In this document: piece by piece, positions 34,368 to 45,424 of the stretch
Layout: the number at the start of each line of letters is the position of its first letter
How positions within the stretch are numbered: position 1 is the stretch's first letter
Assembly (NCBI RefSeq): GCF_030160295.1
Contig: NZ_BSOB01000062.1
Span: forward strand, 26,008-90,007
Direction: 5' to 3'
DNA length: 64,000 nucleotides
Source: Dyella acidisoli
Lineage (GTDB): Bacteria; Pseudomonadota; Gammaproteobacteria; Xanthomonadales; Rhodanobacteraceae
The notes under the pieces: generated by a model
The model's input: the letters and a program-made list of their open reading frames with translations, nothing else
Told to the model about the DNA's origin: nothing
Databases searched by the model: none
Position numbers and translations under genes: made by a program

Positions 34368-36539
34368 TTAGTAACTAAGCGCAAAACCCGTGTACCACGT
34401 CCGCCCCACTGCCGGCTCCAGCCCATTCTGCCAAACGCGATCAAAGTACCGCCGATCGCCCAGATTGCTGATACCCGCAAGCAAGCGCAACGAATGATTC
34501 AACTGCCAGTCCGACGCCACATCCACCACTGTATATGCTGGAATACGCGCCGGCATATAGGTCAGGCCGCTACCGTAGGCCTGATCGGAATCCTGCCAAT
34601 ATTGCGCCGCGGATGAGACTGCGGTCAGACTCAGCTTGACGCGCTCGTTACGCCAGGTGATACCGGTTTTCAGCAGATAATCCGGCGAGAACGCCGGTGT
34701 CTTGCCCACCTGCCCCGCAATGCGGCTTGCGGTGAAGCGCGCGTTGAGCAAGCTGACGTTGACGAAGGCTTCCAGGTGCTGACCCTGCGTGGCGTAATTC
34801 GTGGGCGCGAAGAAATCGTAATCGAGCTGCCCCTCAAAGCCGCGGCTGCGCGTGTCGCCCGTGTTCACGTAAACGGTGTCGATCGCGTTGATGTACTGCG
34901 TTTCCAGGCGATTGCGGAAGTTGATCCAGAACACGCTCACGTCGTAATACAAGCCGGTGACGGGCGCGCCATGCACACCGGCCTCCCACGATACGGAGTT
35001 GGAAAGCTGCGCAGCATGCCCTTGCTGGAGGTTGCTGAAAGGCGGTGCAATGTCGAAGAAGCGCAACGGACGCCAGCCTTGCGACACGTTGAAATAGGTT
35101 TCGTTGCCGTGACCAAAATCGTTGCCCAGGCCGAGACCGAACAGCGGCTTATGCCGCGCATCAGCTTCATGGATCAGCGGACGCGAAAGGAATGGCGGAC
35201 GTACCGTTTCATCCACCGCAACGCGTTCGCGTTCCAGGCGCAAGGACGGCACGATGTGAATGCGATGCGGCAGACGGAATACGTTCTCCGCGAACAACGA
35301 AGCATATTGCGAGCTGCGGCGCTGGTTCAGTATCTGTGTACCGCTGTGATCATCACGCGCGACGGCAAGGTCTGGCGTGCTCCACTGGCGGAACGGATCG
35401 CTGCCATGGAACAAGACCGTGCCGACCGTGAATGCATTGCCCCGCCCCCAGTTTTTGCGCAGGCGCACATCGGTGCCATAGGTGCGGAAGGCTTCGTCCT
35501 GCAGTGTGGTGGTGCTCGGCGGTGCCTGCCCGGGCAGTTGTGCTTTCGCTGCACGGCTGACCAGGTCTTGATAGGTGAACCACAGTTTGGCTTCCAGCGA
35601 CCAGTGATTGCCGAATTCATGCGTGTGGCCCAGCACGAGTTGATCGCGGTTGACCCAGTCGCGGTTGTACGGCGTGGTCACCGTGCGTGGATCATTCTGC
35701 CATTGTGTGTAGCTCAACCGTCCCGGATCGCCGGATACGGCGCTGATGGCATGAAAATCGAACCACCACTGCTGGTGATCATCCGGTTTGTAGGCAAGAT
35801 ACAGATCAGCCTGCCGATTCTGCGAGCCGTCGTTTGCGCGCGTGCCGTCGCTGTGCACATAGCCGGTATCGGCACGGAATGCCCACGCGCCTTGGTTGCG
35901 CTCGATCACGTTGTAGCTGGAGAACAAACCGTGCTCGCCCACGACGTTCTCGGTGCTCACCGTAAGTGGCGTACCGGGCGCGGGGCGCTTGGATACCAGA
36001 TTGATCACCGGCGCCGGCTCAGGCCCGTACAGCAGGCTGGAGCCACCGCGGATGAGTTGCACCTCTGACAAGCTTTGCGTGAGCGGAAAGGCATACAGCG
36101 TGGGGAAGCCGATCCAGTCGCCCTCCATCGGGATGCCATCCTGCATCACCAGTACGTATTCCGATTCCTGCGGATTGCCGATGCCGCGATAGTTGAAGTT
36201 GAACTGCGTGGGCGTGGGTTGCTCGGAAACCACCACGCCCGGCGTGCGTGCCAGCGCCTGGTTGAGGTTGTTGCCGATCACCGTGGGCTGGCTTTCCAGA
36301 TGCGTGACCGTGGTTTTCTTGGTCACGGTGATCTTGGGGCCGTCCACCTCCGGCATCTGGTATTGCAGCTTGGCTTTGAGGTATTTGCGCCAATCGTCCG
36401 CGTGGACCTTCACCATGGGCAGGTTGGTGGGCTTACGGCTATTGACGCCTTGTTGATCGTCGTCCTGCGCGTAGGCCGAGAGGGAAAGCAGCGAAAGCAA
36501 CAGGCAAAACGGCAACGCGGCGCGGCGCAACGGCGACAT
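34368..36539 (-). CDS. TonB-dependent receptor (FecA-like)
   Basis: A 723-aa outer membrane receptor. A signal peptide (MSPLRRAALPFCLLLSLLSL to AYA, about residue 25) is followed by the plug domain: VTKKTTVTHLESQPTVIGNN, LNQALARTPGVVVSEQPTPT, FNYRGIGNPQESEYVLVMQD, and IRGGSSLLYGPEPAPVIN. The 22-strand barrel follows and ends WYTGFALSY, with an aromatic last residue as expected. It should import a chelated metal or other large solute with TonB energy. No N-terminal signalling domain and no sigma/anti-sigma pair are present. It lies between two large BNR propeller genes, on the strand of one of them. The substrate is unknown. Confidence 0.9.
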   Translation of the reverse strand: MSPLRRAALPFCLLLSLLSLSAYAQDDDQQGVNSRKPTNLPMVKVHADDWRKYLKAKLQYQMPEVDGPKITVTKKTTVTHLESQPTVIGNNLNQALARTPGVVVSEQPTPTQFNFNYRGIGNPQESEYVLVMQDGIPMEGDWIGFPTLYAFPLTQSLSEVQLIRGGSSLLYGPEPAPVINLVSKRPAPGTPLTVSTENVVGEHGLFSSYNVIERNQGAWAFRADTGYVHSDGTRANDGSQNRQADLYLAYKPDDHQQWWFDFHAISAVSGDPGRLSYTQWQNDPRTVTTPYNRDWVNRDQLVLGHTHEFGNHWSLEAKLWFTYQDLVSRAAKAQLPGQAPPSTTTLQDEAFRTYGTDVRLRKNWGRGNAFTVGTVLFHGSDPFRQWSTPDLAVARDDHSGTQILNQRRSSQYASLFAENVFRLPHRIHIVPSLRLERERVAVDETVRPPFLSRPLIHEADARHKPLFGLGLGNDFGHGNETYFNVSQGWRPLRFFDIAPPFSNLQQGHAAQLSNSVSWEAGVHGAPVTGLYYDVSVFWINFRNRLETQYINAIDTVYVNTGDTRSRGFEGQLDYDFFAPTNYATQGQHLEAFVNVSLLNARFTASRIAGQVGKTPAFSPDYLLKTGITWRNERVKLSLTAVSSAAQYWQDSDQAYGSGLTYMPARIPAYTVVDVASDWQLNHSLRLLAGISNLGDRRYFDRVWQNGLEPAVGRTWYTGFALSY

Positions 36540-36764
36540 GCGACATCCAGGCAACAGTAGGGCAGCCGTGTTTTATCGCGCATAGGCGCGCGTCTGGCTA
36601 TATGCCATCGGTTTACCCTTTGGGATGCGTGTCTCTAGCGTTACATTGCAGTGACCGCTCCCTCTCCTTTTGTGCAGCATTGCTCCCTCCCCTGCAAGCA
36701 GGGGGAGGAGAATGATGTTCCGAAGAGGGCGAAAAACAACACTCCCCGCAAGAGATACCGCCCC

Positions 36765-39700
36765 GTGCACCTGCGTCGCCTCGCTTTATTCTCCCTCGGC
36801 CTATCCACTGCATTCGCTGCCCACGCCACGGTCGATCCCTCGTTGTACCAGGACCTGCACTGGCGCCTGATTGGCCCCTTCCGTGGCGGCCGTGTGTTGG
36901 CCGTCAGCGGCATTCCCGGTGATGACCGGCATTTCTATTTCGGTGCGGTCGACGGTGGCGTGTGGAAAACCAATGATGCCGGCCGTACCTGGCAGCCCAT
37001 TTTCGACGATCAGCATGTGGGCTCGATCGGCGCGCTTGCGGTGGCGCCCTCACGGCAGGACACGGTTTATGTAGGCACCGGCGAAGCCGACATGCGCTCG
37101 GATATCGCACACGGCAACGGCATGTACAAGTCCACCGATGGCGGCAAGCACTGGAGCCGCATCGGCCTGGAAGACAGCCGGCAGATCGGGCGCATCCTGA
37201 TCGATCCGCACAATCCCGATGTGGTGTACGTGGCTGCGCTTGGCCATGCCTATGGCCCGAATGCAGAGCGCGGCGTATTTCGTTCCACCGACGGCGGCCA
37301 GCACTGGGAGAAAGTGCTGTTCAAGGACAACGATACCGGTGCGATCGATCTTGCGTTCAAGCCGGATGATCCGAACACGATCTATGCGTCGCTGTGGCAG
37401 ACGCGCCGGCCGCCGTGGAGCGTGTATCCGCCGTCGAACGGCCCCGGCAGCGGCCTGTATGTCACGCATGATGGCGGTTCGCATTGGACGCAGGTCCAGG
37501 GCAATGGTTTTGCCGCGCATCCCGGGCGCATCGGCCTGGCTACCGCGTTGAGTGAACCGAATCGCGTCTATGCGCTGGTCGATGCCGCAGATGGCGAAGG
37601 TGGCCTTTATCGTTCCGACGACGGCGGCGCACATTGGAAGCACGTCACCGATGATCAACGCATCTGGCAGCGCGGCTGGTATTTCAATCGCCTCACTGTG
37701 GATCCCAAGAACGCCGATCGCGTGTATGTGATGAACACCATCGTGCTGCGCTCGGATGATGGCGGCAAGCAGTTCATGGCGTTGAAAGGTGATCCCACCG
37801 GCGATGATTTCCATGAAATGTGGATCGACCCGACCAACTCGAATCGCCAGATTCTCGGCGTCGACCAAGGCACGCTGATCACGCTCAACGGTGGCGCGAC
37901 CTGGAGCAGCTGGTACAACCAGCCGACGGCGCAGATCTATCACGTCAGCACTGACAATCGTTTCCCGTATTGGGTGTATGGCGCGCAGCAGGATTCTGGC
38001 GCGGTCGCACTGCCCAGCCGCAGTGGCAATAGCGACGGCGTGACCATGCAGCAATTCCACGAGATCACCCCCGGCGGCGAAAGCGACATGATCGCGCCCG
38101 ATCCGGACGATCACGACATCGTCTACGGTGGCCGTGTAGACAAGCTCGACATGCGTACCGAACAGGTGCGCAGTGTCGATCCCACGCTGGCGTATCCCGC
38201 TGCGCATTACCGTGCGGCGTGGACGCTGCCGCTGCAATTCTCCAAGCGCGATCACAAAGTGCTGTATTTCGCGAACCAGCGCCTGTTCCGCACCGCCGAT
38301 GGCGGTGAACACTGGGCACCGATCAGCCCCGACCTCACTCAACCCGATACCGGCGTGCCGGCCAATCTCGATGCAACGACTGCATCCGACGACAGTCACG
38401 TCGACAAGCAACGCGGCGTGATCTACACCATTGCGCCCTCCCCGCTCGATGCAAAAGCCCTGTGGGTAGGCACGGATGACGGACTGGTGTGGCGCACCGA
38501 CGACGAAGGCGCACACTGGAACAATGTGACGCCGACAGCGTTGACGCCCTGGTCGAAAGTGGGCGGCATCGAGGCCTCGCATTTCGGCGCGGATGTCGCC
38601 TATCTCGCCATCGATCGCCATCGCCTGGACGACGATGCGCCCTACATCTATCGCACCACCGATGGCGGCAAGAACTGGACACGCATCGACAACGGCATTC
38701 CTGCCGACAGCTTCGTCAACGTGGTGCGTGAAGATCCGGTGCGCAAAGGCCTGCTCTACGCTGGCACCGAGAAAGGCATGTACGTCTCGTTCGACGACGG
38801 AGCACATTGGCAAGCGCTGCAGCAGAACCTGCCTTCAACATCCGTGCGCGACATCGACGTACACGAGAATGACCTGGTGATCGCTACGCACGGTCGCGGC
38901 TTCTGGATCATGGACAACATGACGGCTCTGCGCCAGACGGATGGCACGAGCACCCAAGCCGTTACGCTGTTCAAGCCCGCCGATGCGTACCGCGTACGCC
39001 ATCCGATGTTCACGGGCACGCCGATGCCGAAGGATGAACCGCTAGCCGCCAATCCGCCGGATGGCGCGATGATCGACTACGCGTTGCCCGAACACGTGAA
39101 GGGTCCGGTCACGCTGACGATCTACGACGCGCAGAACAACAAGGTGCATAGCTTCAGCAGCGATGACAAGCCGCCGATGCTCGACCCCGTCAAGCTTGAG
39201 TACGCGCCGGAATGGGTGCCTGTTCCCACGCCGATGCTTACCACGGCCGGCATGCATCGCTTCGTTTGGAACCTGCGTTATGCGTCCAAGGGCGAAAACC
39301 AGCCGCGCAAGCGTGCAAAGGATGGCGTGTGGGCGCCGCCCGGTAACTACACGGTGGAGCTTATGGTCGATGGCCGCAGCTACAAGCAGCCGTTAGTCGT
39401 GAAGGCCGATCCGCGCGTCACCGTGCCGGTGGCCGCCATGCAGCGCGAATTCGAATTGGCCGGCAAGGTGGAAACCGCTACCGCGCAAGCCTCCAAGGCC
39501 AGCGCGGAAGCCAAGCAATTGCTGCAAAGCCTGGATGACAGACAAGCACACGCCAGCGGCGCACTTCATGATCAGATCGCGGCGCTGATTGTGCAGGTTT
39601 CGGATATCTCTGGCATGCCGCTGCATGCCGATCCGCGCAACACGATGGGCGTACCGCCGCGTCGCACGGATAGCTTGCGTGCTTTGTCTGAGAACTTTGC

Positions 39701-39884
39701 AAAGCTGCTGAGCGCGGTGGATGATGCCGATGCCGATCCGAGCGCGGATGCGCAGGCTTCATACACCACGTTGACGCAGACGCTGACCAGCACGCTCACT
39801 GAGTGGCAGCAGTTGAAGCAGCATGATTTGGCCGCGCTCAATGACAAATTGAAGGCGGCCGGGCAGAAGGCCATTGCGCTGTAG
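36765..39884 (+). CDS. Exported VPS10/sortilin-like BNR beta-propeller protein (paralogue)
   Basis: About 1039 aa, same design as the protein at 30945. A signal region (HLRRLALFSLGLSTAFAAHA) leads to LHWRLIGPFRGGRVLAVSGI, the same opening block as the paralogue, then Asp-box repeats GGVWKTNDAGRTWQPIF, MYKSTDGGKHWSRIG, VFRSTDGGQHWEKVL, LYRSDDGGAHWKHVT and others to about residue 740. A beta-sandwich and a helical C-terminus (about 930-1039) close it. The start is uncertain. GTG 36765 gives a normal signal peptide. In-frame GTGs at 36651 and 36672 run through a repeat. A strong GGGGGAGGAG with ATGATG at 36712 is in another frame, so a frameshift near the start is possible. Confidence 0.82.
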   Translation: MHLRRLALFSLGLSTAFAAHATVDPSLYQDLHWRLIGPFRGGRVLAVSGIPGDDRHFYFGAVDGGVWKTNDAGRTWQPIFDDQHVGSIGALAVAPSRQDTVYVGTGEADMRSDIAHGNGMYKSTDGGKHWSRIGLEDSRQIGRILIDPHNPDVVYVAALGHAYGPNAERGVFRSTDGGQHWEKVLFKDNDTGAIDLAFKPDDPNTIYASLWQTRRPPWSVYPPSNGPGSGLYVTHDGGSHWTQVQGNGFAAHPGRIGLATALSEPNRVYALVDAADGEGGLYRSDDGGAHWKHVTDDQRIWQRGWYFNRLTVDPKNADRVYVMNTIVLRSDDGGKQFMALKGDPTGDDFHEMWIDPTNSNRQILGVDQGTLITLNGGATWSSWYNQPTAQIYHVSTDNRFPYWVYGAQQDSGAVALPSRSGNSDGVTMQQFHEITPGGESDMIAPDPDDHDIVYGGRVDKLDMRTEQVRSVDPTLAYPAAHYRAAWTLPLQFSKRDHKVLYFANQRLFRTADGGEHWAPISPDLTQPDTGVPANLDATTASDDSHVDKQRGVIYTIAPSPLDAKALWVGTDDGLVWRTDDEGAHWNNVTPTALTPWSKVGGIEASHFGADVAYLAIDRHRLDDDAPYIYRTTDGGKNWTRIDNGIPADSFVNVVREDPVRKGLLYAGTEKGMYVSFDDGAHWQALQQNLPSTSVRDIDVHENDLVIATHGRGFWIMDNMTALRQTDGTSTQAVTLFKPADAYRVRHPMFTGTPMPKDEPLAANPPDGAMIDYALPEHVKGPVTLTIYDAQNNKVHSFSSDDKPPMLDPVKLEYAPEWVPVPTPMLTTAGMHRFVWNLRYASKGENQPRKRAKDGVWAPPGNYTVELMVDGRSYKQPLVVKADPRVTVPVAAMQREFELAGKVETATAQASKASAEAKQLLQSLDDRQAHASGALHDQIAALIVQVSDISGMPLHADPRNTMGVPPRRTDSLRALSENFAKLLSAVDDADADPSADAQASYTTLTQTLTSTLTEWQQLKQHDLAALNDKLKAAGQKAIAL

Positions 39885-39893
39885 CGCTCATCA

Positions 39894-40028
39894 CCCCTCT
39901 CCCCTCCGGGAGAGGGCTGGGGCGAGAGGACAATCTTGCTGACGTGTTGATTTTTTCGCGCAGGCTGGGATGACAATCCCAGCGCTTTTTGCGGCTTCGT
40001 GAATGCTGGGATTGTCATCCCAGCCTAC
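39894..40028. repeat. CCCTCTCCCC unit and GGCTGGGATGACAATCCCAGC inverted pair
   Basis: A single CCCCTCTCCCCTCCGGGAGA unit (39894 on) is followed by an inverted pair with core GGCTGGGATGACAATCCCAG (39963) and its mirror (ending CATCCCAGCC at 40024). They lie between the convergent BNR gene and the unknown gene at 40032, and may act as a two-way transcription stop. Confidence 0.8.
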
Positions 40029-40031
40029 GAG

Positions 40032-40961
40032 TTAACGCGCGGCCAAGCGCGCCTGCACTTCCGCATAGATCCGCGCACGCTTGGCGGAAAACCAACCCAG
40101 CACGCCGGTCACCGGCATCGGCTGCAAACCGGCAAGGCGCGCATGCGCGATGCGCAGCAGATGTGCGCTGTGAAACTCCGCGAACGCCTCGGCAAGCACC
40201 GGAATTCGGAATGGCGCTTCCACGAACTCGTCTAACACCGTACTGAGCACCGCCGCAGCGCGCCGTGCGATTTCCGTGTTGGCACGCGTCACCTGCGCAT
40301 CACCCAGCGGCACCAGATAAGCCCCTTCGATCGCGCACGCGAGTTGATGAAACTCCGTGGCATGCAACGGACGGCAATAGATGGGCGTCTTGGCGCGCGT
40401 GAGCAGCCATGCCTGATCCATGCGCGCCAGCGCACCGGAATTGTTGGTCGCGATATCCAGCGCATCGGCGTAGCTGTAGCCGTATTCACTCATCAGCTCA
40501 ATGGCCAGCTCCTCGCGCACCATTGGCTCGTTGCGGCGGGCACCATCGCGTCCGTACCAGCGAATGTATTCGGGAGTGACTTGAGGGAAGCTGCCACGCG
40601 GAGGGCGGTTGAATAACCGCTCTTCCGCTTCGCTATTCAGATGCGGATGCACGGCTTTCATGCCCGAAGCACGCGCAGCGAGCACACGATCCATCAGCAC
40701 CTCGGCCGAAACCAGCTCATGGTGGTAATCACCGAACAAGCTGTCGTCGTCGACGTGGGCGAAATAGACGAAACGGATATGGCGTACCACGCGCGCGGCA
40801 CGACGCGCACGCTTGGCCGGGTCGTGCAAGCGGCGCTTCCACGCGCGCCCATCCTGCGCAGAACCATGCGCAGACGGCAGATCGTTGAGCAGCTTGCCCA
40901 CTTCGCGGTCAGATATGCCAGCCATATGGGCCGCTTGCGGTCCGTCAGTAAGCGAGTTCAC
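40032..40961 (-). CDS. Hypothetical protein, about 309 aa
   Basis: I do not recognise the family. The product is soluble, with no signal or membrane segment. The first 40 residues (GISDREVGKLLNDLPSAHGS) look like a small helical domain; a very basic stretch follows (KRRLHDPAKRARRAARVVRH), then an alpha-rich core with FNRPPRGSFPQVTPEYIRWY, ELMSEYGYSYADALDIATNN and HATEFHQLACAIEGAYLVPL. A GTG at 40961 is chosen. The frame is open to 41204, but the extra part is Arg/Ser-rich and reads like a shadow frame. The first internal ATG is at 40928. Some 560 bases with no clear gene lie upstream. Confidence 0.55.
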   Translation of the reverse strand: MNSLTDGPQAAHMAGISDREVGKLLNDLPSAHGSAQDGRAWKRRLHDPAKRARRAARVVRHIRFVYFAHVDDDSLFGDYHHELVSAEVLMDRVLAARASGMKAVHPHLNSEAEERLFNRPPRGSFPQVTPEYIRWYGRDGARRNEPMVREELAIELMSEYGYSYADALDIATNNSGALARMDQAWLLTRAKTPIYCRPLHATEFHQLACAIEGAYLVPLGDAQVTRANTEIARRAAAVLSTVLDEFVEAPFRIPVLAEAFAEFHSAHLLRIAHARLAGLQPMPVTGVLGWFSAKRARIYAEVQARLAAR

Positions 40962-41525
40962 GTTATCGCCATCAAATGACCGCGTCGAAAAATCGGATTC
41001 ACACACACCGGTACCCTCGAACTGCAAGCGCGCGACGACATCTGTCGCGGCGCGGCGACTTGAAAGATCGAACACCTGTAGCGCCCTCGGCGAACGCGAT
41101 GCAGCCGACTGCCTGCAGCCGGGCCGCAAACGACCCGAGCGCGCGAAGCTCACGCTCCGCCCGCTGCAAGCAGACTGCGAATACCTTCGCGGTGAACGGA
41201 TCAACCGGTGGGGAAGCCGGTCGATGCCTCAAACTCCTTGCGCCAGGAACAGCCCGGATCGTCCAGCACGCGCACGAATGCGACGTGCAAGATCCGCAAG
41301 CATCGAAAGCCGTCGTGAAGTCCGCCGCAAATGCCGAGGAAATTGCTTCGCGGGACTGCACACATCATGCGCTGCACCGTGCCTACGGCCAGCAGGCACA
41401 CGTGCCCTGGGGAGCGCGCATTATAACGAGACCCACGTCACAAACGTTAAATTCGTGACCTATGGCCCATGCTTTTTTCAAAGCACACGAATGCATACGT
41501 ATGCATTCGCAAGCATCCGGTTCAA
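40962..41525. other. Long spacer with no supported gene
   Basis: A minus-strand TATAAT lies at 41420-41425 with no well-spaced -35. From there to 40961 the strand has short frames only; one of 66 aa (41201-41401) ends in a protein-like stretch (VRVLDDPGCSWRKEFEAS), which hints at a decayed gene or a long untranslated leader. GC-rich stems such as GGGCACGTGTGCC occur near 41395. I see no match to RNase P RNA, tmRNA or 6S RNA features that I can name. Confidence 0.35.
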
Positions 41526-41945
41526 TTAATCTGCCGGCGGCCCTTTCAACTCGATCATGTTTCCTTGCGGATCAAAGAGATAAATCGAGGGCCCCTCGCC
41601 CATGGCTCCATAGCGACTGCCGATCCCGCCGACGCGCACATCATGCGCTTTCAAGTGAGCCACGATGGCGACTTCGTCGTAGCCCTCCACACTCAGGCAC
41701 AGATGATCCATGTTGTGCCCCTCCGTGCCCGGTCCCTTGCCGCCCTGGCGCCCGAGCTTGCTGTCGATGCTGACCAGGTCGATCAGCGACTTGCCGGCAC
41801 GCAGCTGGATCAGGCCTATTTCTTCCTGGCGCCGCTCCACCGTGCAGCCGAGTACGTCGCAGTAGAACGCCAGCATGGTGGGAATGTCGTAGGCACGCAG
41901 CACGATGTGGTCGAGGTGCTCGAGGCGGAAAGGTGGTTTGTTCAT
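41526..41945 (-). CDS. VOC-family (glyoxalase/dioxygenase fold) protein
   Basis: A 139-aa protein with two beta-alpha-beta-beta-beta modules. The first module opens LEHLDHIVLRAYDIPTMLAF and YCDVLGCTVERR; the second carries NMDHLCLSVEGYDEVAIVAH and ends SIYLFDPQGNMIELKGP. The metal ligands expected in the fold are visible as H in LDHIVL, H in MDHLCL and E in MIELKG. The reaction is not predictable; relatives include glyoxalase I, fosfomycin resistance proteins and dioxygenases. The ATG at 41945 avoids a repeat that a longer frame would read. Confidence 0.8.
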   Translation of the reverse strand: MNKPPFRLEHLDHIVLRAYDIPTMLAFYCDVLGCTVERRQEEIGLIQLRAGKSLIDLVSIDSKLGRQGGKGPGTEGHNMDHLCLSVEGYDEVAIVAHLKAHDVRVGGIGSRYGAMGEGPSIYLFDPQGNMIELKGPPAD

Positions 41946-41966
41946 GATTTTTGCTCTCGCGGACGA

Positions 41967-42127
41967 CCGCCCCCTCTCCCCTTCGGGGAGAGGGTTGGGG
42001 TGAGGGGACACGCTCGCGGCAACCATTCTCATCGCCTTGAAGCACCGATTCTAAATTAAGCGCGATGTACAACTTTCAAGGCAAGATTGGCCCCTCACCC
42101 TAACCCTCTCCCCAAAGGGGAGAGGGG
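41967..42127. repeat. Inverted pair of CCCTCTCCCC/GGGGTGAGGGG repeats
   Basis: CCCCTCTCCCCTTCGGGGAG at 41970 with GGTTGGGGTGAGGGG, and a reversed copy at 42090-42127. They lie between the divergent VOC gene and the gcvP riboswitch, about 25 bases before the TATAAT. Confidence 0.85.
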
Positions 42128-42149
42128 ACTATCGCGTTCCATCGCGAGG

Positions 42150-42155
42150 TATAAT
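42150..42155 (+). promoter_or_regulatory. Probable -10 box of the gcvP riboswitch transcript
   Basis: A perfect TATAAT at 42150-42155 lies about 15-20 bases before the first aptamer. The -35 region near 42127 (a poor match) is just inside the end of the repeat pair. The box is seen directly; use as a promoter is inferred. Confidence 0.6.
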
Positions 42156-42163
42156 CGTCGCCT

Positions 42164-42350
42164 TGACGTACACGGTGGGAGAAGCGGGAAAACCCCGCTG
42201 CCGAAGGCGCAACGCCCGTAATCGCTCAGGCTCCATACCGCCGTGAACCAAGACTCTGGAGAGACCGGTTGAATCCGGCGCCGAAGGGGCACGAAGCACA
42301 GGCACATAAATCCTGGCTTCCAAACTCTCAGGCAAAAGGACAGAGGGGCG
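42164..42350 (+). ncRNA. Glycine riboswitch, tandem aptamers, upstream of gcvP
   Basis: Two glycine aptamers in series. Aptamer 1 (about 42174-42243) has GGTGGGAGAAGCGGG, the core GCTGCCGAAGGCGCAA and ATCGCTCAGGCTCC. Aptamer 2 (about 42251-42347) has TCTGGAGAGACCGG, CGCCGAAGGGGCA and the highly conserved AAACTCTCAGGCAAAAGGAC followed by AGAGGGG. Expression control comes from a GGGGCGCCCC palindrome right after (42345-42354) and the short path to the gcvP start at 42393. Glycine binding is expected to turn on expression of the glycine cleavage system, as in other bacteria. Confidence 0.93.
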
Positions 42351-42392
42351 CCCCGCGTGCGGCCTGCACGTTTTCTTTGGACGCCTCTGCCA

Positions 42393-45263
<2,871 letters not shown>

Positions 45264-45284
45264 TGGCTTCTGTCATGGCATAAG

Positions 45285-45315
45285 AAAAAGCCCCGCTTCA
45301 TGCGGGGCTTTTTTT
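45285..45315 (+). terminator. Intrinsic terminator of gcvP
   Basis: AAAAAGCCCCGC, loop TTCAT, GCGGGGCTTTTTTT: a GC-rich stem with a T-run, 22 bases after the gcvP stop. The A-run on the 5' side makes it usable on both strands. Confidence 0.93.
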
Positions 45316-45344
45316 CTTGCATGACATCGCCGCGCCATACCCAT

Positions 45345-45424
45345 GTATGGTTGGGTTAGCGCAGCGTAACCCAACCATATTGGCGGCGATTTGTTGGGTT
45401 ACGCTGCGCTAACTCAACCTACGT
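45345..45424. repeat. Inverted pair of GGTTGGGTTAGCGCAGCG repeats
   Basis: Unit GGTTGGGTTAGCGCAGCGTA with ACCCAACC at 45350-45377, itself palindromic at the ends, and a mirrored unit at 45393-45420. It lies between convergent gcvP and cusA. The second unit overlaps the last codons and stop of cusA. Confidence 0.85.

Noticed and set aside
37050..38813. 587-codon antisense frame inside the second propeller gene
   Set aside because: Mirror frame of the repeated Asp-box coding sequence; no start signal or domain.
41201..41401. 66-codon minus-strand frame ending in a protein-like stretch
   Set aside because: No ribosome-binding site and no recognised homologue; mentioned only as possible gene remains.
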